From Frankia alni ACN14a (GTDB taxonomy: Bacteria; Actinomycetota; Actinomycetes; Frankiales; Frankiaceae), in assembly GCF_000058485.1 (NCBI RefSeq), contig NC_008278.1, positions 4,582,962 to 4,646,961 on the forward strand: a DNA stretch of 64,000 bases, in the 5' to 3' direction. A program made the position numbers and the translations under genes. The notes under the pieces are model-generated. The model searched no databases. It was not told the origin of the DNA and saw only the letters and a program-made list of their open reading frames with translations. This document shows, one piece after another, positions 17,283 through 25,760 of the stretch (position 1 is its first letter; every line of letters starts with the position of its first letter).

Positions 17283-18218
17283 GTGCGGGTGATCTCGATC
17301 GTGAACTACAAGGGCGGTGTCGGGAAGACCACGCTGACCGCGAACATCGGCGCCCAGATCGCCGCCTGGGGGAAGCGGGTCCTGCTCCTCGACCTGGATC
17401 CGCAGGCCAGCCTGACCTTTTCGTTCTACCGACCCGAGCAGTGGCGGGCGGCCCTCGCCGACAACCGGACGATCAAGCAGTGGTTCGAGGCGTGGCGGAT
17501 GGACGGCCCGGTACCGCCGTTCGCCCCACTGATCACGTCGCCGGCGGTGGTGAACTCCCGCATCGCGCAGGGCAGCGGGGCGCTCGACCTGATCGCCTCT
17601 CATCTCTCCCTCGGCGACGTCGAGATGAACCTCGCCGCGCGCCTCGGGGGCGCGCAGGCGCATCGCTCGACCCGCCACTACTTCGACGTCTACCTGCGCC
17701 TCGCCGCCGGGCTGGCGACTCTGCCCTCAACCGCCTACGACCTGGTCCTGCTGGACTGCCCGCCGAACTTCGGTGTCATCACCCGCGCGGCGGTCGCGGC
17801 CAGCGACCAGCTGCTGATCCCCGCACGCCCGGACGAGCTGTCGACCCTGGGCATCGAACACCTGCAGTCCCGGCTGCGCCGGTTCATCTGGGAGTTCAAC
17901 CGGATCGTCGACCTGCAGTCGGACCTGCATCCGGCGGTGAAGAAGCTGGAGCCGATCATCCTCGGGGTCGTCTTCACGATGGTGCAGTACTACTCGGGCA
18001 AGCCGATCGCGGCCCTGCGCCCCTACATCGCGCAGACCCGGCAGCTCGGGCTGCCGGTCTTCGAGGCGATGGTCCGCGAGAGCAACCACCACTTCGCCGG
18101 GGCGGCGCGCACCCAGCTTCCCGTCATCCTCTCCGACCAGGTCACCCCCGCTCTCGCCTGGGAGCTGCACCGCCTCGTCGAGGAGTTCCTCAAGCGAATC
18201 AGGACGCCTGCGCCGTGA
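17283..18218 (+). CDS. ParA/Soj-family ATPase
   Basis: A 311-residue protein with the deviant Walker A NYKGGVGKTT at residues 8-17 including the signature lysine, LLDLDPQASLT near residue 40 (Walker A') and LLDCPPNFG near residue 158 (Walker B). These define the ParA superfamily that positions cargo such as plasmids, chromosomes or protein complexes. The chain is slightly longer than Soj and has an extra YYSGKPIAALRPYI segment seen in orphan ParAs. There is no ParB beside it; the partner is the overlapping downstream gene. GTG at 17283, with a second GTG two codons on. Confidence 0.85.
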   Translation: MRVISIVNYKGGVGKTTLTANIGAQIAAWGKRVLLLDLDPQASLTFSFYRPEQWRAALADNRTIKQWFEAWRMDGPVPPFAPLITSPAVVNSRIAQGSGALDLIASHLSLGDVEMNLAARLGGAQAHRSTRHYFDVYLRLAAGLATLPSTAYDLVLLDCPPNFGVITRAAVAASDQLLIPARPDELSTLGIEHLQSRLRRFIWEFNRIVDLQSDLHPAVKKLEPIILGVVFTMVQYYSGKPIAALRPYIAQTRQLGLPVFEAMVRESNHHFAGAARTQLPVILSDQVTPALAWELHRLVEEFLKRIRTPAP

Positions 18219-18868
18219 CCAACATCCGCAACGCCCCCGGATCAGCCGGAGCAGCCGGAGCAGCCCCCGAAGCCCTGAACGCCCTCGGGTCCGTCGGGAT
18301 CCCGGAAGCCGCCCGGCTGAGCACGCTGCTCCTGCGCCAGCTCGCCGACCTGGTGGCCGGACTCGACGACCACCAGGTCGGCGCGCTGCTGGCCGGCCGG
18401 GCGCGGCTGACCATCGTGGCCGCGCCCGGCCCCCGGGCGGCGGATCCCGCCGCCGACCCGGCCGTGTCCTCTCCCGCGGCGCTCCGCGACACCGCTGCGC
18501 GGCGCACCGCCGCACCGTTGTCCGCCGCACCGTTGTCCGTCCCCCCGGCGAAGGCGAAGACCGGCCCAACAGCCAGGACCGGCCCGAAGACGAGGACCGG
18601 CCCGAAGACCGAGGCGCCGGTCTCGGTGGACGTCGAGGCGCTGCGGGCGGCGCTGCTCGGCGCGGCGAGCCGGGAGGAGGCCGCCGAGCACCTGGCCGCC
18701 CTCGGCCGGGTGTCGGTGCCGCAGCTTCGGGCGCTGGCCGGCGCCCTCGGCGTCGACGGGGTCGGCGGAAAGGACCCGAAGACAACCGTCATCCGCAAGA
18801 TCGTCGACGGCACCGTCGGCTTCCGGCTCAGCTCACAGGCGATGCGGAGCGAGGAGGCCGACCTCTAG
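18215..18868 (+). CDS. Partner of the ParA ATPase, function unknown
   Basis: A 217-residue protein that starts with GTG overlapping the parA stop (GTGA), so it is translationally coupled. The N-terminal 70 residues are helical (LLLRQLADLVAGLDDHQVGALLAG), the middle is an Ala/Thr/Pro/Lys linker with short repeats (RTGPKTRTGPKTE), and the C-terminal 75 residues contain SREEAAEHLAALGRVSVPQL followed by a Lys-rich end, similar in look to small DNA- or protein-binding SAP-like helices. It is not a recognisable ParB. A cargo adaptor is inferred from position only. Confidence 0.65.
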   Translation: MTNIRNAPGSAGAAGAAPEALNALGSVGIPEAARLSTLLLRQLADLVAGLDDHQVGALLAGRARLTIVAAPGPRAADPAADPAVSSPAALRDTAARRTAAPLSAAPLSVPPAKAKTGPTARTGPKTRTGPKTEAPVSVDVEALRAALLGAASREEAAEHLAALGRVSVPQLRALAGALGVDGVGGKDPKTTVIRKIVDGTVGFRLSSQAMRSEEADL

Positions 18869-19006
18869 CACGGCGGCCGGCGCCTGAGCAGGGAGACCGA
18901 CCTCCCCCGAGCGAGGGGGCCGACCCCTGGCCAAGGAAGGCGGCCTCGGAGACCCACGCCGGGCCGGTACGGACCCGTTCGGGGCCCGCACCGGCGACCG
19001 GCAGGG

Positions 19007-20506
19007 TCAGCCGACGTGCGCCGGGGCACCCTCCACGTTCGCCGCGGACTCCCGCCCGGCACGGATGAACACGAAGATCACCACCGCGGCGATCGCGATG
19101 AGGATCGCGCCCCAGAGGAACGCCGTGGTGTAGCCCTCGATCTGCGACTGCGCGAGGGCGGCCGGACCGTGGCCGTGGCCGTCGAGGTAGCTGCCGACGG
19201 CGGTCGCGTAGACCGTGTTGAGCAGAGCGGTTCCCAGCGAGCCACCGATCTGCTGGGTGGTGTTGACCAGGGCGCTTGCGACCCCGGCGTCGTGTGCGGC
19301 GACGCCGACGAGCGCCAGGCTCGACAGCGGGACGAACGAGAAACCCATGCCGAAGCTGATGAGCAGTTCCGACGGCAGCACGTGGGCGACGTAGCTGGAG
19401 TCGACCCCGATGGACAGCAGCAGCGCCATGCCGACCGCGGCCATCGTCGTCCCGACGCCGGCGAGCACCCGCGGACCGACCCGCGGCAACAGCTGGCTGG
19501 CCGCGCCCGCGGAGACGATGATTCCCGCGCTGAACGGCAGGAAGGCGAACCCGGTCTTCAGGGCGCTGTAACGCAGCGTCTGCTGGAAGTAGTAGGTCAG
19601 GAACAGGAACATCGCGAACAGTCCGGCGCCGATCAGCAGCGAGGCCAGGAACGACCCACCGCGGTTACGTTCCCACGCGACCCGCAGCGGCAGCAGCGGA
19701 GCGGCGGAGCGCGCCTCGATGACGACGAACGCGGCAAGCAGCGCCACCGAGCCGATGAGCAGCCCGAGGGTGCGGGCGTCGCTCCAGCCGTCCTCGGCGG
19801 CCACCGTGAAGCCGTAGACGAGGGCGACGAGGCCAGCGGTGACCGTCACCGCGCCGGGCAGGTCGTAGCGGGCCTCGCCCTCGGCGCGGCTCTCCCGCAC
19901 CACGGGCACCGCGAAGAACGCGGTGACGAGCGCGATCGGCACGTTCACGAGCAGGCACCACCGCCAGGAGGCGTACTCGGTGAGCAGGCCGCCGACGATG
20001 AGCCCGATCGCGGCGCCACCACCGGAGATCGCGCCGTACACCCCGAACGCCTTGGCCCGCTCGCGGCTCTCGGTGAACGCGACGGTGATCAACGACAGCG
20101 CCGCAGGCGCGAGCAGCGCGGCGAACGCGCCCTGCAGGGCCCTGGCGGCGAACAGCAGGGCGGCGTTGGGCGCCAAACCGCCGAGCGCCGAGGCAAGCGC
20201 GAAGCCGATCAGCCCCCAGACGAAGGCCCGCTTGCGGCCCAGGTAGTCGGCGATGCGGCCGCCCAGCAGCAGCAGACCGCCGAAGGCGAGGGTGTAGGCG
20301 GTGACCATCCACTGCCGGTTGGCGGTGGAGATGCCCAGGTCAGCCTGGGCGTGCGGCATCGCGATGTTCACGATCGAGGCGTCGAGCACGACCATGAGCT
20401 GCGCGACGGCGATGATGCACAGCGCCAGCCACCGCCGGGGATCGGGCTCGCCGTCGGCCACGCTCACCCGGGGATCCCCGGCCTTGCGGTCGACAGTTGT
20501 GGTCAC
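19007..20506 (-). CDS. MFS drug exporter, DHA2 (EmrB/QacA) family, 14 helices
   Basis: A 499-residue protein with about 14 hydrophobic helices. It starts with ALCIIAVAQLMVVLDASIVNIA (helix 1), where the conserved D in LDASIVNIA marks the DHA2 family. GGRIADYLGRKRAF is the loop 2-3 motif A, and GPRVLAGVGTT is the mid-chain repeat. Proton-driven efflux of hydrophobic drugs is the expected role. GTG at 20506 has AAGGAG six bases upstream; the ATG at 20545 does not. It lies downstream of the tetR gene on the same strand, which probably represses it. Confidence 0.88.
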   Translation of the reverse strand: MTTTVDRKAGDPRVSVADGEPDPRRWLALCIIAVAQLMVVLDASIVNIAMPHAQADLGISTANRQWMVTAYTLAFGGLLLLGGRIADYLGRKRAFVWGLIGFALASALGGLAPNAALLFAARALQGAFAALLAPAALSLITVAFTESRERAKAFGVYGAISGGGAAIGLIVGGLLTEYASWRWCLLVNVPIALVTAFFAVPVVRESRAEGEARYDLPGAVTVTAGLVALVYGFTVAAEDGWSDARTLGLLIGSVALLAAFVVIEARSAAPLLPLRVAWERNRGGSFLASLLIGAGLFAMFLFLTYYFQQTLRYSALKTGFAFLPFSAGIIVSAGAASQLLPRVGPRVLAGVGTTMAAVGMALLLSIGVDSSYVAHVLPSELLISFGMGFSFVPLSSLALVGVAAHDAGVASALVNTTQQIGGSLGTALLNTVYATAVGSYLDGHGHGPAALAQSQIEGYTTAFLWGAILIAIAAVVIFVFIRAGRESAANVEGAPAHVG

Positions 20507-20849
20507 AGGAGGCTCCTTGCCGGAGAGGACGAGCTGCTGGGACATCGAGCGGACGTTCACATCAAGCGGGACGTTGCACATCAGGCGGAAGGCCGTCCCG
20601 CGCAGGCAGCGGTGACCGGCGCACGGGACAGCGACGCGCGGCGGCACACGGAAGCGGATGCCGGCCACTCACGTCGGGCTGGCGTCAGGTGGTGGAACCG
20701 CGCGGGTGGGACGCGGCGGGGTGGGTGTGACACACGGGCTGGGTCGGCGCCATCATCGCCGCCCCCTGGTTGCCCTCTCCACTCGTTTTCAGGTCAGCTG
20801 GGCGGCATGCCAGGACCAACCCGCCGTCGCGCGGGTGTTCGAATCCATA
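20507..20849. other. Gap between tetR and the MFS gene
   Basis: 343 bases with no gene. It contains the leader of the exporter. I found no second copy of the palindrome that lies upstream of tetR, so the exporter is either read through from the tetR promoter or has its own promoter here. Confidence 0.45.
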
Positions 20850-21479
20850 TTAGCTCAGGTGTTCGATCCCCATCGCGGGTGGGGCCGATCGACCGGCGAG
20901 CAGCGGAAGCACCACGTCATCGACGACGTGGTCGGCGAACGCCTCGTCCAGCGGCTCCCCCGTGACGAGCAGGCGAGTAAAGATCATCGCGAGGATGACC
21001 TCGACAAGCACCGCGGGTTCGGTCTTCGCGAGCAGTTCCCCCCGCTGCGCCGCCCGCTCGAGCAGGCAGCGACCGAGCTCCACCTTGCGTTGCAGGATGT
21101 TGGCCTGGATCACCGCAGCCAGCCGGGGAGACTCGCTGGCCGCCCGCAGGACGCCGACGAGCAGCGCCCCGCCCGGACCCGAGGCGGTATCGATCATGAG
21201 GCGGACCTCGGCGGCCACGTCGTCCCGCAGGCAGCCGGTATCCGCGGGGACGTGATCGGCGGGACCGTGCCGACGCAGCGCCTCCACGACCATCTCGTCC
21301 TTGCAGGACCATCGACGGTAGATCGTCGCCTTGCTGGCCCGGGCCCGGGCCGCGACGGCGACCATGCTCATCCGCTCGTAGCCGACCTCGACGAGCAGAT
21401 CCAGCGCCGCGTCCAGGATCGCCTGCTCGCGGGACTCGTCCCGGGGCCGACCCCGGCCGGTGGCGGCCGGTGGCGAAAT
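20850..21479 (-). CDS. TetR-family repressor with a probable ATT start
   Basis: The N-terminal helix-turn-helix reads GRGRPRDESREQAILDAAL, then LLVEVGYERMSMVAVAARA and ASKATIYRRW, a complete TetR DNA-binding domain. The ligand domain of about 140 residues follows. The first ATG (21371) is in the middle of this domain, so it cannot be the real start. Upstream to the in-frame stop near 21502 there is no ATG, GTG or TTG. ATT at 21479, nine bases after GAGGGAAGGGGG, is the best candidate and gives 209 residues; a CTG at about 21424 is the next alternative and would lose helix 1. A sequencing error is possible. Confidence 0.75.
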   Translation of the reverse strand: MSPPAATGRGRPRDESREQAILDAALDLLVEVGYERMSMVAVAARARASKATIYRRWSCKDEMVVEALRRHGPADHVPADTGCLRDDVAAEVRLMIDTASGPGGALLVGVLRAASESPRLAAVIQANILQRKVELGRCLLERAAQRGELLAKTEPAVLVEVILAMIFTRLLVTGEPLDEAFADHVVDDVVLPLLAGRSAPPAMGIEHLS

Positions 21480-21571
21480 GGCCTGCCACCCCCTTCCCTC
21501 GGATCAACGCCCGGCGGACAACTCCGGGGCGGGTCACCGGCTCCCCCGACGGGTTCCGCGCGACCATGAAA

Positions 21572-21586
21572 ACAGTACCGTACTGT
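21572..21586. promoter_or_regulatory. Perfect palindromic operator ACAGTAC-C-GTACTGT
   Basis: A 15-base perfect palindrome (seven-base arms and one central base) in an otherwise AT-richer patch between tetR and the divergent esterase. The size, symmetry and position 90-110 bases from both starts are typical of TetR-family operators, so autorepression and control of both directions are inferred. Confidence 0.75.
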
Positions 21587-21697
21587 ACCGAAAAAACTGC
21601 CCCGTGGATCCGCATGGCGTCGGTCACATCCCGCCGACGCCTCGACCCGCCATCCGGCGCCGGACTGGCGGCAATCCTCCCTATCCGGGCAGGCATG

Positions 21698-22831
21698 ATG
21701 GCACGCGACCCGCCCGTCGCCCGGACCGCCAGCCGCCGCCCGGCCCCCGAGAGGACCGCCGCCATCCACCACGTCCCGCACCGCCTTGTGGCTGCGGCCA
21801 CGGGCGGCCTGCTCGCCCTGGGCCTCGCCGTCGCCGCCTGCTCCCGGCACGACTCCGCCCAACCCGTAACGCCGACGCCGACCGGCGGTCCCGGCCGGGT
21901 TGGTGGCCCGGCCGGGACACGCGACCAGGTCGACGGGATGTGGGTGCTGCGGGACGTGCCCTACGCGCGGGTGTCGCCCGCCCAGCGGCTGGACCTCTAC
22001 CTCCCCGAGGCACCCACCGCCGCCGGCGCACCGACCGCCGCCGCGACACCGTCCGCCGCCGGCGCACCTCGCGCCGAAGCGGGGCTGCCGGTGGTCATCA
22101 CCATCCACGGCGGCGCGTTCGCGCTCGGCGACAAGCACGACGACCTGCCCGTGGTCCGATCCCTGGTGCGCGCCGGCTATGCCGTCGCCAGCCTGAACTA
22201 CCGGCTCTCCGGTGAGGCCCGCTTCCCCGCCGCGGTCCAGGATGTCAAGGCCGCGGTGCGCTGGGTGCGCGCGCACGCCGCCGACCACGGTCTCGACCCG
22301 GACCGGATCGCGGCGAGCGGGGCGTCGGCCGGGGCGTACCTCGCGGTCATGCTGGGGACGACGCCGGGGGTCACGATGTACGACGACCCGGCGCTGGGCA
22401 ACCCCGGCGTCTCCAGCGCCGTGCAGGCCGTCGTCGACTTCTACGGCCCGGTCAACTTCGGTTCCATGGACGACCAGCTTCGCGCGAACGAGCGCTGCGC
22501 CGCGTCCGACGCCGGGCACGACCGCCCCGACTCGCCGGAGTCCCGCTTCCTCGGCCGCACGGTGGCCGCCGCGCCCCAGCTCGTCCGGGTGGCGAGCCCC
22601 CTGAACTACCTCGGCCGCGCCCCCCTGCCGCCGTTCCTCATCGAGCATGGCGACGCCGACTGCACCGTGCCGCACCGCCAGTCCCTCGAGCTCGCCGGGG
22701 CGCTACGGGCCGCCGGCGCGCCGGCCGTCGAGGTCACGATCGTCCCCGGCGCCGGTCACGGTGGCGCGTTCCCGACCGCCGAGCGGATGCCCACCGTCCT
22801 CGCCTTCCTCTCCCGCACGCTCGGTCACTGA
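21698..22831 (+). CDS. Lipoprotein alpha/beta-hydrolase (BD-FAE/HSL-like esterase)
   Basis: A 377-residue protein with a basic N-terminus, a hydrophobic stretch and the lipobox LAVAAC (Cys48), so it is predicted to be a lipid-anchored exported enzyme. The catalytic domain shows the oxyanion HGG (TIHGGAFALGD), the nucleophile in AASGASAGAYLAV, the acid in EHGDADCTVP and the histidine in PGAGHGGAFP. Carboxylesterase activity is the family expectation. It is divergent from tetR and shares the operator. Starts at 21695, 21614 and 21566 are open; 21698 gives a normal signal length. Confidence 0.8.
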   Translation: MARDPPVARTASRRPAPERTAAIHHVPHRLVAAATGGLLALGLAVAACSRHDSAQPVTPTPTGGPGRVGGPAGTRDQVDGMWVLRDVPYARVSPAQRLDLYLPEAPTAAGAPTAAATPSAAGAPRAEAGLPVVITIHGGAFALGDKHDDLPVVRSLVRAGYAVASLNYRLSGEARFPAAVQDVKAAVRWVRAHAADHGLDPDRIAASGASAGAYLAVMLGTTPGVTMYDDPALGNPGVSSAVQAVVDFYGPVNFGSMDDQLRANERCAASDAGHDRPDSPESRFLGRTVAAAPQLVRVASPLNYLGRAPLPPFLIEHGDADCTVPHRQSLELAGALRAAGAPAVEVTIVPGAGHGGAFPTAERMPTVLAFLSRTLGH

Positions 22832-23051
22832 CCCCCCCGCCACCCCCGCACCCACGTCACCGGCCAGCGCCGCTGGTGACCGCCACCCCTCCTCGCGCAG
22901 CAAGAACCACGATCGGGATCAAGGGTCCTCCGGCCCTGCCCGGCCCGGCCACCCGGCCTTCCCACGAGTGGCGTTCGGCGCGTCACCGCAGGTCACAGCA
23001 CGGGCATGGTGGACGGTGTCGGGGATCACGGTGGCGAGAAGGGTGGCAACG

Positions 23052-24131
23052 ATGGCGCAGACCGCAGGCCGCACGGACGGGGCAGGCCAGCCGAACGCTG
23101 ACGGTCGGTCGGACGTCGTTCAGCCGGAGGCAGTTCAGCCAGATGCGGACGGCACGGGCGGCACAGGCGGCACAGGCGGCACAGGCGGCACAGGCGGCAC
23201 GGACGGCACAGGCGGCACGGACGGCATCGTGGTGGGGGTCGACGGCTCGCCGGGGTCCGCCGCCGCCCTGCGCTGGGCCGTCGACGAGGGTGCGCGGCGC
23301 CACCTGCCGGTGACGGCGGCACTGGTCTGGGACGCCGTGGGGGAGCCGCGCGCGGTCTTCGACACCGCGGGCGTCGCCGACCGTGCGGGGCTGGCGCAGG
23401 CCGCGCGGCGGGTTCTGGCGGACACGGTGGCGGCGGTGCGCGTCCCCGACCCGGCGGTCACGGTGACCGAACGCGTCGAGGAGGGCAGCCCGGTGCCGGA
23501 GCTGCTGCGGATCGCGACCGGAGCGCGGCTCGTCGTCGTCGGCGAGCGCGGGCCCGGCGCGCTGCACCGGCTGGTGGCGGGGTCGGTGTGCCAGGGGGTC
23601 GTCCACCACGCACCGCTGCCCGTCGTCGTGGTACGCGGCGGCGCCGACCGGTCCAGCGCGGCGGCGGGCGCGGCCGACACGGCCGCTGCGGCGGCGACGT
23701 CGGTGGACGAACGTCCGGTGGTCGTCGGCGTCGACGGGTCTGCCGGTTCGCTGCGGGCGCTGCGCTGGGCGGTGCAGGCCGCCGCCGTGCGTAAGACCGC
23801 CCTGCGCGCCGTACATGCCTGGTATCTCGACGTGCCGGCGTACCTGGGGATCTACACGGACTTCGGCTCCGCGCTCGCCGAGCAGGCGCAGCACACCCTC
23901 GACGACGCCGTGAACACGATCATCGCCGAGCAGGGAGGCCGCCTGCCGGTCCAGGTGGTCAAGGAGACCGTCGCCGACAGCGCCGCCCGGGCCCTGCTGC
24001 GCGCCGCCGCCGACGCGCAGGTGCTCGTCGTCGGCAGCCGCGGCCACGGCGGGTTCGCGGAGCTGCTGCTGGGCTCGGTCAGCCACCAGTGCGTGGCGCA
24101 CGCCCCCTGCCCGGTCGCCGTGATCCGCTAG
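23052..24131 (+). CDS. Tandem universal stress protein (two UspA domains)
   Basis: A 359-residue protein. Residues 1-60 are disordered and include a (TGG)n linker. Domain 1 starts IVVGVDGSPGSAAALRWAV and ends VVVGERGPGALHRLVAGSV; domain 2 starts VVVGVDGSAGSLRALRWAV and ends VVGSRGHGGFAELLLGSVS. Each ends in the G-2x-G-9x-G(S/T) ATP-binding signature, so ATP binding is likely in both. Two-domain UspA proteins in actinobacteria respond to hypoxia or starvation. ATG at 23052 has AGAAGGG upstream. It precedes the TauE operon on the same strand. Confidence 0.9.
   Translation: MAQTAGRTDGAGQPNADGRSDVVQPEAVQPDADGTGGTGGTGGTGGTGGTDGTGGTDGIVVGVDGSPGSAAALRWAVDEGARRHLPVTAALVWDAVGEPRAVFDTAGVADRAGLAQAARRVLADTVAAVRVPDPAVTVTERVEEGSPVPELLRIATGARLVVVGERGPGALHRLVAGSVCQGVVHHAPLPVVVVRGGADRSSAAAGAADTAAAAATSVDERPVVVGVDGSAGSLRALRWAVQAAAVRKTALRAVHAWYLDVPAYLGIYTDFGSALAEQAQHTLDDAVNTIIAEQGGRLPVQVVKETVADSAARALLRAAADAQVLVVGSRGHGGFAELLLGSVSHQCVAHAPCPVAVIR
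23149..23226 (+). repeat. Nine-base tandem repeat encoding a Gly-Thr linker
   Basis: About eight copies of a nine-base unit (GGCACAGGC with some GGCACGGAC) in frame, encoding G-T-G repeats near the N-terminus of the stress protein. Copy-number change would only lengthen or shorten a flexible tail. Confidence 0.8.
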
Positions 24132-24161
24132 GAGCGGGATGCGTCACTCGCGCCAGCGGGA

Positions 24162-24196
24162 TAGTTCTGGTACAGATATTCTCTGTACCAGAACTA
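24162..24196. promoter_or_regulatory. 35-base perfect inverted repeat upstream of the TauE-like gene
   Basis: Arms TAGTTCTGGTACAGA and TCTGTACCAGAACTA are fully complementary over 15 bases around a five-base centre, in an AT-rich patch. It ends 23 bases before the TauE start and begins 30 bases after the stress-protein stop. There is no T-run, so an operator is more likely than a terminator. No regulator gene is adjacent. Confidence 0.7.
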
Positions 24197-24219
24197 ATCT
24201 TCTGACCTGGTGAGGCGCC

Positions 24220-25125
24220 ATGAGCCCGTTGGCCGAGATCGTCGCCATCACCGCCGTCTGCGTGGCGTCCGGCTGCCTCGGCAGCCTGCTGGGACTCGGC
24301 GGCGGCACCTTCGTCGTGCCGATCCTGACGCTGGCCTTCGGCCTCGACGTGCGCCTGGCGATCGGCGCCTCGGTGATCTCCGTGGTCGCCGGCAGCGCCG
24401 CGGCGTCACCGCGCTACCTCGACGAGGGCTTCGCGAACCTGCGCGTCGCGGTCACCCTGGAGGTGGCGACGGTGAGCGGCGCCGTCGCCGGTGCGCTGCT
24501 CGCCGGGCATCTCGGCGCCCGCACGCTGTACACGGTGTTCGGGGTCGTGCTGGCCTTCAGCGCGGTGCAGATGCTGCGCAACCGGCAGGACCGCGCCGGC
24601 GCGGCCGTGCCGGACGACCGCATCGCCGACGCCCTGAGCCTGCACGGCACCGGAACCGGAACCGGTGCAACCAGCACCAGCACCGGCACCAGCAGCGGCA
24701 GCGGCGCCGGCACCCGAACGGCCGCCGGTACGGTCGTTCGCGACGTCCGTCCCTACCGGGTCACTCGCACCGCGACCGGCCTGACCATGATGACCGCCGC
24801 CGGAGCGGTCAGCGGCCTGCTCGGCATCGGCTCGGGGGCGATGAAGGTGCCGGCCATGGACCTCGCGATGCGGCTACCGCTCAAGGTCTCGACGGCGACG
24901 AGCAACCTCATGATCGGGGTGACCGGCGCGGCGAGCGCCGTGGTCTACCTGCAGCGGGGCGACGTCGTGCCGGCCCTGGCCGGCGCGGTGGCGCTCGGGA
25001 CCGTCGTGGGCGCGCACCTCGGGTCGCGGCTGCTGGCGGTGGTACCCGTCGGGGCGTTGCGAGTGATCTTCCTCGTTGTCCTGCTCGTCATCAGCGTCCA
25101 GATGCTGCTGCGGGGCCTCGCGTGA
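24220..25125 (+). CDS. TauE/SafE-family anion exporter
   Basis: A 301-residue membrane protein with two homologous halves of hydrophobic helices. Each opens with the glycine-rich family motif: GCLGSLLGLGGGTFVVPIL at the start and AGAVSGLLGIGSGAMKVPAM at about residue 190. The central loop is a Gly/Thr/Ser-rich stretch of about 30 residues. Family members move sulfite, sulfoacetate or other organic sulfur anions; the substrate here is not known. The downstream DUF1634 gene overlaps by four bases. ATG at 24220. Confidence 0.87.
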   Translation: MSPLAEIVAITAVCVASGCLGSLLGLGGGTFVVPILTLAFGLDVRLAIGASVISVVAGSAAASPRYLDEGFANLRVAVTLEVATVSGAVAGALLAGHLGARTLYTVFGVVLAFSAVQMLRNRQDRAGAAVPDDRIADALSLHGTGTGTGATSTSTGTSSGSGAGTRTAAGTVVRDVRPYRVTRTATGLTMMTAAGAVSGLLGIGSGAMKVPAMDLAMRLPLKVSTATSNLMIGVTGAASAVVYLQRGDVVPALAGAVALGTVVGAHLGSRLLAVVPVGALRVIFLVVLLVISVQMLLRGLA

Positions 25126-25562
25126 GGGCGCTCCAATCGCCTGACCGGCGGTCCACCGGCCGGGCGTCGGAGCCGACGTCGCCGGCGGGGGCACCCGAGG
25201 CGGGTGCCCGTCAGGTCGCGCTGGTGCTGCGGATCGGTGGGGCGCTCGGAGCCGCGCTGGTGCTCGCCGGGCTCACACTCGCCGTCGCCCAGGGCGGCGC
25301 GAGCTGGCTGCACGGCCCGGGCGGGGATCCCCTCGGCGCCGACGCGGCGATGCGGCTGACCGACCTCAGTGGCGGGCTGCGCCACGGGCGGGCCGGCGCG
25401 GTCATCCTGCTCGGCACGATCGTCCTGGCGGCGACGCCGGCCGCCGGCGTGATCGCGGCCGGACTCGCCTGGTTGCGGGCGCGCCGGGGGTGGCTGGTCG
25501 GCGCAGCCGTCGTCGTGCTGCTACTGCTCGTCCTCGCCGGTGCCCTCGGCGCCGCCGAGTAG
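25122..25562 (+). CDS. DUF1634 membrane protein
   Basis: A 146-residue protein that begins with GTG overlapping the TauE stop (GTGA). It has three hydrophobic segments (VALVLRIGGALGAALVLAGL; GAVILLGTIVLAATPAAGVI; VGAAVVVLLLLVLAGAL), the DUF1634 pattern. DUF1634 genes commonly follow TauE/SafE exporters and probably act with them in the membrane. The first 30 residues are hydrophilic and may be dispensable. Confidence 0.8.
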   Translation: MRALQSPDRRSTGRASEPTSPAGAPEAGARQVALVLRIGGALGAALVLAGLTLAVAQGGASWLHGPGGDPLGADAAMRLTDLSGGLRHGRAGAVILLGTIVLAATPAAGVIAAGLAWLRARRGWLVGAAVVVLLLLVLAGALGAAE

Positions 25563-25635
25563 CGCGGCGGACGCTCAGCCGGCGCCGCTGGAGCGTCGGC
25601 GACGCGATGTGCGCGTGTCTGAGGGACAGTCCACG

Positions 25636-25682
25636 CGGCTGGACGCGGCCGCGTCCAGCCGGCAGGCCGATGCGCCTGCCGG
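25636..25682. terminator. Two strong hairpins after the TauE-DUF1634 operon
   Basis: Positions 25636-25661 are a perfect 26-base palindrome (13-base arms centred on GCGGCCGC). Immediately after, CCGGCAGG and CCTGCCGG (25659-25682) form a second stem with an eight-base loop. There is no T-tract, as is usual for actinobacterial terminators. They start 73 bases past the operon end and 79 bases before the next gene. Confidence 0.55.
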
Positions 25683-25760
25683 CCGACCGGATGTCCATCG
25701 CCGATCCTCCCGCGCGGCGACGGCGAAATTCCATCGACAGCCGCGGGTGGGACGAGCATC

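Noticed and set aside
20831-20880. tRNA-like words GTTCGAATCC and TTAGCTCAG near the end of the tetR gene
   Set aside because: They occur in the wrong order and without acceptor or anticodon stems; the second word is the antisense of the last codons of tetR.
23149-23226. CRISPR-like array from regularly spaced repeats
   Set aside because: The units are nine bases long, directly adjacent and in frame within a coding sequence; there are no spacers.
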